Source of the DNA: Gammaproteobacteria bacterium
Lineage (GTDB): Bacteria > Pseudomonadota > Gammaproteobacteria > Pseudomonadales > Pseudohongiellaceae
Assembly: GCA_016762995.1 (NCBI GenBank)
Contig: JAESUT010000057.1
Span: 6,310-27,052, forward strand
Direction of reading: 5' to 3'
Length of the DNA: 20,743 bases
Both the position numbers and the translations under genes were made by a program. This document shows, piece after piece, positions 8,565-14,700 of this stretch. Within the stretch, counting starts at the first letter, position 1. Every line of letters starts with the position of its first letter. The notes under the pieces were generated by a model. That model searched no databases and was not told where the DNA came from. It saw only the letters and a program-made list of their open reading frames with translations.

Positions 8565-9115
8565 ACCAACCCTCCTTCAATACGCCGACCTCGACCAGAA
8601 ACGCCAATCTCAACCGAACGCGCATTGGCGGAAGTTCCCGTTGATGGACAAAGCAACATTGTTTGAACTCCAGCGGTCGCACTAAAGCCTAAGCTATTGT
8701 ATTCCATGTAGTCCGTTGTGACGGTAAGTACGCTGTTTGCACCCAAAGCGTCGAATACTCGTATTATGATGTCGCCTGCATCGATAGAGCCGGTAGCTCC
8801 ATCGGAATCGTCATTCACATCGACAAAGACAATCCACCCTGTAGACCAACTCGCCGCATCACAATCTAATCCGTCATTGCTAGGGCAGATTCCTACATTA
8901 GTGCCACGCTTGATTGCTTCGCTTCGCGCTAGATTAAGAGTAGTAATAAAAAGCTTGGCTTGCGAATTAGTAACATTACTCTCAACTGTGTCCTGAAAGT
9001 TAGGTAACGCCACGGCAAGCAGGATCCCCAATATTCCTACCGTCACCAGCAGTTCAATCAAGGAATAGCCTTTGTTTTTAGTAAGTTTTTTCAATTTCCG
9101 TAATCCGTGTGACAC
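8555..9115 (-). CDS. fimU: FimU-like (GspH-domain) minor pilin, first gene of the operon
   Basis: A 186-residue prepilin with leader ending in KNKG and mature start YSLIELLVTVGILGILLAVALPNF, Glu at +5, followed by a GspH/FimT-type domain (ARSEAIKRGTNVGICPSNDGLDC, then a C-terminal GRGRRIEGGLVCP). Two Cys pairs fit the family disulphides. The start is GTG 9115, decided by GGAAGG ending 5 bases upstream. It heads the fimU-pilV-pilW-pilX-pilY1-pilY2-pilE operon and overlaps pilV by 10 bases. FimU and FimT are paralogues; position at the head of the minor pilin operon argues for FimU. The 250-base leader region upstream contains a candidate promoter and palindromes. Confidence 0.86.
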   Translation of the reverse strand: MSHGLRKLKKLTKNKGYSLIELLVTVGILGILLAVALPNFQDTVESNVTNSQAKLFITTLNLARSEAIKRGTNVGICPSNDGLDCDAASWSTGWIVFVDVNDDSDGATGSIDAGDIIIRVFDALGANSVLTVTTDYMEYNSLGFSATAGVQTMLLCPSTGTSANARSVEIGVSGRGRRIEGGLVCP

Positions 9116-9180
9116 GCAAGCCTTCCGCCAAGCAAATTCTCAAAGTATTCAGCTTGACCGCCTATTGGAATGCCAAAACT

Positions 9181-9199
9181 AAGCTGCAAACCGCAGCTT
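9181..9199 (-). promoter_or_regulatory. Inverted repeat/hairpin in the fimU 5' leader
   Basis: AAGCTGC and GCAGCTT form perfect 7-bp arms around a 5-base loop, about 65 bases upstream of the fimU GTG and downstream of the proposed promoter, so it would be transcribed. On the leftward strand it is followed by AGTTTT, so it could act as an attenuator-like stem, an mRNA-stabilising hairpin or a repressor site. Function is inferred only from symmetry. Confidence 0.45.
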
Positions 9200-9251
9200 T
9201 CAGATCAGTCAATGTCGCTGCATAAATAGTTTGTCGGTTATCCAAGCTGAA

Positions 9252-9279
9252 ATTGTATAGCCACCGGTAGTTCAATCAA
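9252..9279 (-). promoter_or_regulatory. Candidate sigma-70 promoter for the minor pilin operon
   Basis: Reading leftward, TTGATT (9279-9274) and TACAAT (9257-9252) are separated by 16 bases, matching 4 of 6 and 5 of 6 consensus positions. Transcription would begin near 9245 and give a leader of about 130 bases containing the 9181-9199 hairpin. This is a motif match by eye, without mapped start sites. Confidence 0.4.
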
Positions 9280-9360
9280 CACTAACCATATAGAATCCCA
9301 CACGCAAGTCTGTGAGTTTGCTAAAAGAACTAATAAATTCATACACTTAATTGATTAGAT

Positions 9361-9376
9361 TGTGACAGAATTCACA
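9361..9376. promoter_or_regulatory. Perfect CRP/Vfr-type binding site
   Basis: TGTGA-N6-TCACA occurs with both half-sites intact (TGTGA 9361-9365, spacer CAGAAT, TCACA 9372-9376). This is the consensus recognised by cAMP receptor proteins including Vfr. It lies about 245 bases from the fimU start and 150 bases from the permease start. Relative to the candidate pilin promoter it would be centred near -123, rather distant, so either another promoter is used or the site serves the permease gene. Confidence 0.7.
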
Positions 9377-9436
9377 TCACCGTGGGTTCTTGGCAAGCCG
9401 AGTTCGTGACGACCGCCAAAAAGTGCGGGTCTTTGG

Positions 9437-9449
9437 CTCAGGACCTGAG
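9437..9449. repeat. Short palindrome upstream of the TSUP gene
   Basis: CTCAGG and CCTGAG form perfect 6-bp arms around a single A. The 13-bp symmetry, about 77 bases before the permease start, is suited to a dimeric regulator rather than an RNA hairpin because the loop is too small. No regulator can be named. Confidence 0.4.
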
Positions 9450-9525
9450 TAGCAGTATACCTTTTTTGTCGCTCAATCGCTTACATCCTGCGGCATCCAG
9501 CCCTCTTAGGAAATGAGAAAAGCTC

Positions 9526-10284
9526 TTGGAAATTACTCTTGGATCAGTGCTTTTACTTAGCATAACCGGCTTTCTGGCGGGCGGAATCAATACTGTGGCT
9601 GGAGGCGGCTCCAATCTCACTCTCCCAGTACTGATGATCTTAGGCTTACCTGCAGATATCGCTAATGGCACCAACCGTGTTGCTGTCACGCTACAGTGTG
9701 TTGTAGGGCTTGCGGGCTACGACAAGCATGAAACGCTAGACCGGCAGGCACTTGTTCCAATACTGATACCTTCCATGGCTGGGGGGCTCTGCGGAGCAAT
9801 AGGGGCTGCACTGACACCCAATCTTTTCCTTAAACCGATTTTACTCGGCACGATATTACTGATGGCGTTGGTCATATTAATCAGACCGGGGGTAATAGCC
9901 CCTCCTCCGGGCACCAAAAATATACGCCCTAACGAGAGCCGCGGCGCTTGGTGGGGTCTATTCGTTGCAGGCGTTTACGGCGGTTTTGTACAAGCTGGAG
10001 TGGGTTTCATTCTACTGGCCGCTTTAGCGGGTGGATTGCGTTATGACCTGTTGCGGGCCAATGCACTCAAAACAGCCTGCGCTCTAGCATTTACCAGTGT
10101 AGCCCTCATTGTCTTTATCGCTTTCGATCAAGTCTGGTGGATACCCGGACTGATTCTAGCCAGCGGATCTATGCTGGGCGCACACCTTGCCGTTAAGGTT
10201 GCGGTTAGAGCCTCTCCGGAGAGTATCAAATGGTTTCTATTCTTAATGACGCTCTGCGCCGTAATCGCCGGACTTGTATTCTAG
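9526..10284 (+). CDS. TSUP-family (TauE/SafE, DUF81) membrane permease
   Basis: A 252-residue, very hydrophobic protein with seven to eight predicted membrane spans. The N-terminal motif GFLAGGINTVAGGGSNLTLPVL and the NGTNRVA sequence at about residue 47 are the signature of the 4-toluene sulfonate uptake permease (TSUP) family. The internal repeat half has VYGGFVQAGVGFILLAAL. Members move sulfite, sulfonates or other small organic anions, but the substrate cannot be read from sequence. The frame begins at TTG 9526, with an in-frame stop just upstream at 9514-9516; an ATG at 9513 is out of frame. A weak AGGAA precedes it. The gene is alone, divergent from fimU and converging on the kinase gene with only 7 bases between stops. 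Confidence 0.85.
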   Translation: MEITLGSVLLLSITGFLAGGINTVAGGGSNLTLPVLMILGLPADIANGTNRVAVTLQCVVGLAGYDKHETLDRQALVPILIPSMAGGLCGAIGAALTPNLFLKPILLGTILLMALVILIRPGVIAPPPGTKNIRPNESRGAWWGLFVAGVYGGFVQAGVGFILLAALAGGLRYDLLRANALKTACALAFTSVALIVFIAFDQVWWIPGLILASGSMLGAHLAVKVAVRASPESIKWFLFLMTLCAVIAGLVF

Positions 10285-10291
10285 AGGCCTC

Positions 10292-11695
10292 TCATCCTGT
10301 CTGCCGGGGCGTACCGAAGCGAATGGTGATCTTCGCGCCACCCAAGTCACTCGCTCCAACCACTATTGTGCCGTCATAACTGCTAACAATATCCGTTACA
10401 ACGGCGAGACCAATCCCCTGCCCCTGGACCAAGGTATCCGCCCTTGCCCCGCGCTGCAATACGAACTCTCGCTTCTCTTCACTAATGCCATAGCCATTGT
10501 CCTCTATGACTATCTCCAGGCCCTGAAGCTCATCGGCTGCAGAATTTGTGCTGATCCTGACTTCTCCCCGACCGTATTTAAACGCATTGTCTAGGACGTT
10601 ACCTAGAACTTCTAGCAGATCGCGCTCGTCACCATGAAACAGGGCCTGGGTATCTAAATGCGCGGCTACGGACACCGCCTTGTCTCTGTACACTTTTGCA
10701 AGTGCATCGAGCATTTTTTCCACAACCGGTTTCACTAGTACCTGCCGCGCCAACGTTGAGCTGTGATTTGATTGAACTGCTCGCTGCAACTGGTAGGAGA
10801 CAATCTGATTCATACGACTCAGCTGCTCATCGACCGCACCGAGCTGCTCACGGCTATCTTCCTGTTTTCTTGATAGCGCTTGCATAATACCGGCGATAAC
10901 GGCAAGTGGCGTTTTTAGGCTATGAGCAAGATCGCCCAAAGTCGTTCGATATCTCTCCTGCTGCCTTCTTTCCGTCTCAATCAATACGTTGAGATTATTT
11001 GTGACTCCCTGCAGCTCCTGAGGATAGTTTTCCTCAAGCTGATCCTTTTCCCCCCTCTCAATCTTCTTCAGGTCGCGCGCCATCCTGTGCAATGGCGACA
11101 AACCCCAGCGCATTAGGAAAAACTGAATAAGTAATAACAGCAATGCCACACCGCCCAACCACGACCAAAGACTTGTGCGAAAGTTAGATATCTCTGAATA
11201 GTAGGCCGCCGCATTTTCCATCACCGTGAAGTTATATTCACTAATGCCGTTCTCCCAAAGAACGCCGTAACTGAGTACGAAATACTCTTCATTGTCTGCG
11301 TTCATTGTTTTCGAAAATTGCGTCTCACCTACTTGAACTGACTGGCGTAGAACTTGCGGATCAGCAAGACTGAAGACGCCCGCGGAGTCACTTCGCCATA
11401 ACTCACCAAGGCTTGATCGACTGATAAACCCATAGAGACCCGAATTTAGTTGATTAAATCTAGGCTCTCTCAAATCTTCCAGAAAATAGAACTCATCATC
11501 AGAAAACTCCGCCGCTGCCAACAACAGGTATATCTGCACCTGCAGGCGCTCCGACGCGCCCGCCTCGATACTATTTCTGAATGCACGATCCAATACAACG
11601 CCAGTTAAACCTAGAAATACAAACAGCAAAACGCTGAACGAGATGACGAGTCGCGTCTGTATGGAGTAATTGGAGGAATTTTCAGGCTTGGTCAT
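10292..11695 (-). CDS. PhoQ-like sensor histidine kinase
   Basis: A 467-residue membrane kinase. TM1 spans about residues 15-35 and TM2 about 175-195, enclosing a periplasmic sensor domain of roughly 140 residues with an acidic cluster (AAEFSDDEFYFLEDLREPRF, residues 61-80) reminiscent of the metal-binding acidic surface of PhoQ. A HAMP-like linker (196-250) precedes the phosphoacceptor box GDLAHSLKTPLAV with H258. The ATP-binding domain has N-box NVLDNAFKYG (366-375), G1 DNGYG (399-403) and G2 GQGIGLAV (425-432). The AHSLKTPL version of the H-box is typical of the PhoQ subfamily. It lies 34 bases after its response regulator, in the same operon. Sensing of divalent cations, peptides or pH would be an analogy to PhoQ only. 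Confidence 0.9.
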   Translation of the reverse strand: MTKPENSSNYSIQTRLVISFSVLLFVFLGLTGVVLDRAFRNSIEAGASERLQVQIYLLLAAAEFSDDEFYFLEDLREPRFNQLNSGLYGFISRSSLGELWRSDSAGVFSLADPQVLRQSVQVGETQFSKTMNADNEEYFVLSYGVLWENGISEYNFTVMENAAAYYSEISNFRTSLWSWLGGVALLLLLIQFFLMRWGLSPLHRMARDLKKIERGEKDQLEENYPQELQGVTNNLNVLIETERRQQERYRTTLGDLAHSLKTPLAVIAGIMQALSRKQEDSREQLGAVDEQLSRMNQIVSYQLQRAVQSNHSSTLARQVLVKPVVEKMLDALAKVYRDKAVSVAAHLDTQALFHGDERDLLEVLGNVLDNAFKYGRGEVRISTNSAADELQGLEIVIEDNGYGISEEKREFVLQRGARADTLVQGQGIGLAVVTDIVSSYDGTIVVGASDLGGAKITIRFGTPRQTG

Positions 11696-11729
11696 TCGAT
11701 GGCGACCGCTCTAGCTCATTCGGCTAAGG

Positions 11730-12407
11730 CTAGGATTCTTCAAGATTAAATCGGTAACCCTGGCCGCGAACAGTTTCAATCGGCTTCAGCGTTTGGTCTG
11801 GGTCCAGCTTCTGTCTTAGGCGACGCACAAAGACTTCCAAAACATTGCTGTCGCGATCGTAGTCTTGCGCGTAGAGATGTTCCGTAAGTTCGGTCTTCGA
11901 TATTACCTGTCCCGGATGCAGCATAAGATACTCGAGCATCTTGTATTCATACGCAGTCAAGTTAACACTTTCCTCATTGACCAATAATCGTTTGGCTGCA
12001 ATATCCAAGCTTAAAATGCCGAATTCGAGTTTAGGTTTGGAAAAGCCTGCAGCGCGTCGCAGCAAGGCATTCAGTCGGGCAACTATTTCTTCCAGCTGAA
12101 AAGGCTTAACAACATAATCATCGGCACCTGCATCTAGACCGGCCACTTTATCTTGCCAATCGCCGCGCGCGGTCAAGATCAGTATTGGGTAATCCTTGCC
12201 CGCTGAGCGAATCTGTTTAATGAGCGAAATTCCATCTATTTCCGGCAGACCCAAATCAATGATAGCCGCATCGAAGTCATTCTCGATTGCATGGTACAAA
12301 CCTATCTTTCCATCTTCGGCAACATCAACTACGTAGCCTTGCTTGGTTAACCCCTGCTCCAACTGCTGACGCAGCAAGCTTTCATCTTCTACTACGAGTA
12401 ATCGCAT
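11730..12407 (-). CDS. PhoP-like OmpR-family response regulator
   Basis: A 225-residue two-domain regulator. The receiver domain has the acidic pair E7/D8, phosphoacceptor D51 (AIIDLGLP), T79 and K101 (VVKPF). The C-terminal winged helix (about 125-225) carries LTAYEYKMLEYLMLHPGQVISK, the recognition-helix region SNVLEVFVRRLRQKL and the ending ETVRGQGYRF. LVVEDESLLRQQL and the overall layout match PhoP proteins. ATG 12407 is preceded by TAGGGA, whose first bases are the stop codon of the upstream PepSY-like gene, giving coupled translation. The cognate kinase follows 34 bases downstream. Target genes are unknown; the envelope proteins encoded just upstream are plausible members of its regulon. 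Confidence 0.92.
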   Translation of the reverse strand: MRLLVVEDESLLRQQLEQGLTKQGYVVDVAEDGKIGLYHAIENDFDAAIIDLGLPEIDGISLIKQIRSAGKDYPILILTARGDWQDKVAGLDAGADDYVVKPFQLEEIVARLNALLRRAAGFSKPKLEFGILSLDIAAKRLLVNEESVNLTAYEYKMLEYLMLHPGQVISKTELTEHLYAQDYDRDSNVLEVFVRRLRQKLDPDQTLKPIETVRGQGYRFNLEES

Positions 12408-12412
12408 AATCC

Positions 12413-12739
12413 CTATCCGCCACCGCTGATTCTGCCGGTAATGGCATTCACGAAGACGGTAAATACCTTGCCCTCGTTTTCCATCCGAAATTGGTAACGC
12501 TGATTGCGGCCCTCGCCCACAAGGCTTATGCGAAGAATACTGCCAGCAAATCGCTGTTTGGCAATTTCTGCCGCTTGCCGCTTCGTAACCCGAGGGGTGA
12601 CTTGCTGCGCATTTCTATCCCCATCGCTTCTGATGATGTCAATCTGAGCTGGAAGAATAGGAATGTTTTGAGCATGAGCGAGCCCTCCTGCGTTAAGGAG
12701 TAGTATCACCAAAAAACTAAACATCGATGTTTTGCTCAA
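12413..12739 (-). CDS. Small exported PepSY-domain-like protein
   Basis: A 108-residue protein with a signal peptide (SFLVILLLNAGGLAHAQ, cut near residue 24) and a mature part dominated by one PepSY-like unit: VTKRQAAEIAKQRFAGSILRISLVGEGRNQRYQFRMENEGKVFTVFVNAITGRI, the pattern of a helix, two strands and the final VxVNAxTG(R/K)I. PepSY proteins often sit beside PhoP/PhoQ-type systems and are thought to modulate proteases or sensors in the periplasm. The start is probably TTG 12739, because AGAGGA lies 5-6 bases upstream of it, whereas the ATG at 12724 would be too far from any ribosome site. The stop overlaps the Shine-Dalgarno of the response regulator, 5 bases before its ATG. It may be an accessory to the sensor kinase; this is inference. 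Confidence 0.8.
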   Translation of the reverse strand: MSKTSMFSFLVILLLNAGGLAHAQNIPILPAQIDIIRSDGDRNAQQVTPRVTKRQAAEIAKQRFAGSILRISLVGEGRNQRYQFRMENEGKVFTVFVNAITGRISGGG

Positions 12740-12792
12740 AATATTCCTCTAATCCCGAGAACCGCGTAGCCTCATTCAAGGGCATGTAGTAC

Positions 12793-13317
12793 TTACAATA
12801 CCGGCTGAACACTAACTCTAACCCGAATTTCATCACCTGGGTCAGTATTGGTTCTTACGGAATACTCCTGTCCATTATATAGATAAGTGACCTGATAGCC
12901 TATCAACCGCTCTTCTTCATGCTGCTGATAGATTGTCTCACAGCGCTTAACTGTCTGGTATTCACGGATGCTAGGACGCTCATTGCGACGCATAATATCA
13001 CGTCCTATTGAGTGGCCCAACACGGCGCCGAGAACCGCTCCGATACGCCGATTCGACTTATTGTGACCCACGGCGTTACCAATGGCGCCTCCGAGTATCG
13101 TGCTCAATACCACGGGTGTATTCGAGCGATTGTCCGTTCCACGCCGATCGACCACCATCTCCTCTTCCCAGCACTGCTCCTGCGGGGTCGAAATCTCGAC
13201 AACTTCATAGACAGCACGCGATTCAACCACCGATGCAGTTTCATAAGAAGTTTCCGCGAATGCCCCTACGGATACCAACCCCAATGCCGCTACTGTGCCT
13301 ATCATCTTAGTGTTCAT
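12793..13317 (-). CDS. Glycine-zipper (2TM, Rick_17kDa-type) envelope protein
   Basis: A 174-residue exported protein with a signal peptide ending at AFA (about residue 21). A glycine-zipper segment sits in the middle: STILGGAIGNAVGH, a short NKSNRR linker, then IGAVLGAVLGHSIG. Flanking regions are charged, with one Cys each side (EQCWEEE and KRCETIYQ), and a C-terminal beta-rich part YQVTYLYNGQEYSVRTNTDPG. This resembles the 17-kDa surface antigen/SlyB-like family. ATG 13317 is chosen over the TTG two codons upstream because GAGGG lies 6 bases before it. The gene precedes the PepSY-PhoP-PhoQ-like cluster on the same strand, 53 bases away. In enterobacteria SlyB is under PhoP control, so a regulatory link is plausible but not shown. 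Confidence 0.82.
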   Translation of the reverse strand: MNTKMIGTVAALGLVSVGAFAETSYETASVVESRAVYEVVEISTPQEQCWEEEMVVDRRGTDNRSNTPVVLSTILGGAIGNAVGHNKSNRRIGAVLGAVLGHSIGRDIMRRNERPSIREYQTVKRCETIYQQHEEERLIGYQVTYLYNGQEYSVRTNTDPGDEIRVRVSVQPVL

Positions 13318-13648
13318 GCTCAACCCTCGCTCATCAATATCGCGTTAACAGCTGAAATAAGACGCTTCTTTTCCTCGCCTTTCCCAGCCTAGGTCGCTAA
13401 TCTAACAAGAACAACCTGAATTGAAGCTGAAGAAAATACTAGGGTTCTAGAACGATCAAGAGTCGCATAGACTATTTTATTTGCCCCAGCAGTAGTGTAT
13501 TTTACTAAAGAACACGGCCTACTAACTACACCACGACATGCATTCAATCACTGACTAGCTAGACCAACAGAAAGAACCCTAGGAGTAGGACTAGAAGTAG
13601 CAGCCGTCACCAAGCAAAAAACGCATCAACTATAAAATCAATAAGAGT
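13318..13648. other. Intergenic region before the cold-shock-domain gene
   Basis: These 331 bases separate divergent genes and contain no credible ORF on either strand. They hold an inverted copy of the repeat found downstream of the cold-shock gene (13508-13582), a 10-bp palindrome GTTCTAGAAC (13444-13453), and an inverted pair CTAGGGTTCT (13439-13448) / AGAACCCTAG (13573-13582) that brackets that repeat. A TATAAA at 13631-13636 could be a -10 element but has no clear -35. Confidence 0.6.
13508..13582 (-). repeat. Inverted copy of the cold-shock-gene flanking repeat
   Basis: Read on the minus strand this segment aligns to 14161-14247. The best block, 13537-13555, matches the reverse complement of 14199-14217 at 18 of 19 bases; beyond it GGCCGTGTTCT and AGGGTTCT are shared, and the intervening stretch aligns at about 22 of 30 positions, with a gap near the GTCAG block. 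It is more diverged than the two downstream copies are from each other. Together the copies bracket the cold-shock-domain gene in opposite orientation. Confidence 0.75.
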
Positions 13649-14074
13649 ATGAACATGTTCAAGAAACCATTTTTTATTTCATTTACCATAACGTTATTAG
13701 CCTGCATTCCGCTTTACTTCCTCAGCTCGCAGGAATTTTCACTAACCCTCTCCAATTTCCCAATAATCGCACTTACCTTATTCATCATCGTCTTAGTCAG
13801 CAGCTTCTGTGTTCAATTGGGCTCTGCCCGGACGGGCGACGATCTCTTCGATGATGAATCTCACCCTGGCCGAGAAAAAGGCAGCGTGAAATGGTTCAAT
13901 GCCAATAAAGGATTTGGCTTCATTACCCGTGATAGCGGCGATGATGTATTCGTTCACTTTCGCTCGATACGCGGAGAAGGACACCGTGTCTTGCACGATG
14001 GCCAGCGAGTGGAGTTTGAAGTCAGCGAGGGAGATAAAGGGCTACAAGCAGATGACGTAGCCGTAGCGGGTTAA
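13649..14074 (+). CDS. Membrane-anchored cold-shock-domain protein
   Basis: A 141-residue protein with two hydrophobic spans (about residues 8-27 and 36-55), a short acidic linker (GDDLFDDE) and a C-terminal cold-shock domain (about 77-141). The domain has [15 protein letters not shown] with RNP1 KGFGFI (87-92), RNP2 VFVHF (100-104) and the usual [20 protein letters not shown] end, so nucleic-acid binding is expected. The basic N-terminus and two spans predict both ends in the cytoplasm, placing the RNA/DNA-binding domain at the inner face of the membrane. Ordinary Csp proteins are about 70 residues and soluble. ATG 13649 or ATG 13655 could be the start; AAGAG precedes both. The gene stands alone and is bracketed by repeat copies. 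The role is unknown; local binding of mRNAs at the membrane is a guess. Confidence 0.85.
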   Translation: MNMFKKPFFISFTITLLACIPLYFLSSQEFSLTLSNFPIIALTLFIIVLVSSFCVQLGSARTGDDLFDDESHPGREKGSVKWFNANKGFGFITRDSGDDVFVHFRSIRGEGHRVLHDGQRVEFEVSEGDKGLQADDVAVAG

Positions 14075-14106
14075 GATAAGGGCATTCTAATGCACGTGTT
14101 AGTCGT

Positions 14107-14170
14107 AGAGACGCTAGGTCTGTCAGCGATTGAATACATGCTTTGGGGTACCTAGTTGGCAGGGTTCTCC
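14107..14170 (+). repeat. Direct repeat copy 1 downstream of the cold-shock gene
   Basis: A 64-base unit starting AGAGACG and ending GGTTCTCC, 58 of 64 bases identical to copy 2 and 77 bases before it. Within this copy CTAGGT (14114-14119) and ACCTAG (14150-14155) are perfect inverted arms, so an RNA from here could fold into a long stem-loop. In copy 2 the first arm is altered. No ORF explains the conservation. Confidence 0.85.
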
Positions 14171-14183
14171 CACTGTTGCTTCC

Positions 14184-14247
14184 AGAGACGTAAGGTCTGT
14201 CAGCGATTGAATGCATGTTTTGGGGTACCTAGTTGGCCGTGTTCTCC
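14184..14247 (+). repeat. Direct repeat copy 2, abutting the slyX stop codon
   Basis: The second 64-base unit differs from copy 1 at six positions (two adjacent near the start, two single changes in the middle, two near the end). A 13-base spacer separates the two copies. Its last base directly precedes the slyX stop codon on the other strand (14248-14250). A CTCCTCA / TGAGGAG stem with a 4-base loop (14244-14261) straddles this junction. Confidence 0.85.
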
Positions 14248-14457
14248 TCAATAATGAGGAGGCATTTCAATCTGCCCTTCTTGCGCCCCACCTGACCCCC
14301 TTTCGAGGGAATCTTGCAACTGCCCTTTTATTTCAGATATCTCACTGATGAGTTCATCTAGTTGGAGCTGCTGCCTCGTCACTATCGCGTTGAGATCCAA
14401 CAACAGATCCTCCTGATAGCTAAATTTAGTCTCCAACTCGATTAATTTTTCTTCCAT
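14248..14457 (-). CDS. slyX: SlyX family protein
   Basis: A 69-residue, almost entirely helical coiled-coil protein: MEEKLIELETKFSYQEDLLLDLN, then heptad-like ITRQQ/LDELISEISEIKGQL, a short flexible linker and the conserved C-terminal PPHY. This pattern defines the SlyX family, whose function is not established despite its location near slyD in E. coli. ATG 14457 is chosen because the Gly/Ala-rich stretch upstream contains GAGGCAGGGGA as ribosome site; the longer frame from TTG 14478 lacks support. The 3' end touches a copy of the repeat that flanks the cold-shock gene. Confidence 0.88.
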   Translation of the reverse strand: MEEKLIELETKFSYQEDLLLDLNAIVTRQQLQLDELISEISEIKGQLQDSLERGSGGAQEGQIEMPPHY

Positions 14458-14539
14458 TTCCCCTGCCTCGACATTCAAACGTTCTCAATTTGCTCAGTCA
14501 CTAAATCAACGATTGAGTTATCGGTGATAGTTCTGCATT

Positions 14540-14571
14540 ATTCTATTAATACTGAATTCTATTAATACTGA
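14540..14571. repeat. Perfect 16-bp tandem duplication upstream of the desaturase
   Basis: ATTCTATTAATACTGA occurs twice with no gap (14540-14555 and 14556-14571), without a mismatch. It lies 130-160 bases before the desaturase ATG. Each copy offers a TATTAAT that might serve as a -10-like element or a protein site. The lack of divergence suggests a recent duplication. Confidence 0.85.
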
Positions 14572-14592
14572 CCCGTATACTACTACAAGCTA

Positions 14593-14643
14593 TCGATTGA
14601 TTTTTTCACGCAATTCAATCGAGCAATATCAAAGCAATTTGAT
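14593..14643. promoter_or_regulatory. Two inverted repeats, candidate operators of the desaturase gene
   Basis: TCGATTGA (14593-14600) pairs with TCAATCGA (14615-14622), perfect 8-bp arms around a 14-base spacer. ATCAAA (14628-14633) and TTTGAT (14638-14643) form a second palindrome with a 4-base centre. Both lie within 110 bases of the desaturase start. Acyl-CoA desaturase genes in gammaproteobacteria are commonly controlled by TetR-type lipid sensors binding palindromes, but neither sequence obviously matches a site I know. Confidence 0.45.
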
Positions 14644-14700
14644 TTACCCTACGCCTACTCACAGTGATGTGCCCATGCGGCTCAAGCAGGAACAAAGATA

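Larger units (their letters stand above)
9116..9525. promoter_or_regulatory. Divergent regulatory spacer between fimU operon and TSUP gene
   Basis: This 410-base stretch has no credible coding sequence and separates two divergent transcription units. It holds, left to right, a 7-bp-arm hairpin in the fimU leader (9181-9199), a candidate leftward sigma-70 promoter (9252-9279), a perfect CRP-type site (9361-9376) and a 13-bp palindrome with 6-bp arms (9437-9449). No convincing sigma-54 -24/-12 element was seen in either direction. Confidence 0.7.

Noticed and set aside
10283..10292. AGAGGCCTCT palindrome between the permease and kinase genes as bidirectional terminator
   Set aside because: There is no loop and no T-run; it overlaps the stop region but does not form a terminator-like stem.
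13324..13648. Long cspA-type 5' leader acting as RNA thermometer
   Set aside because: The only -10-like TATAAA lies just before the start codon and no cold-box-like element was recognised; it cannot be supported by eye.
14022..14216. 64-residue leftward ORF within the repeats
   Set aside because: It overlaps the cold-shock gene antisense and the repeat units, lacks a ribosome site and resembles no family.
14107..14247. CRISPR array
   Set aside because: Only two direct units, each 64 bases with mismatches and a 13-base spacer; too long and too few, and no cas genes nearby.
13508..14247. Integron attC sites flanking a gene cassette
   Set aside because: No clear GTTRRRY/RYYYAAC core pair could be placed in the repeat copies, and no integrase is present in the window.
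13508..14247. Insertion sequence with terminal inverted repeats
   Set aside because: The enclosed gene encodes a cold-shock-domain protein, not a transposase, and no target-site duplication was evident.
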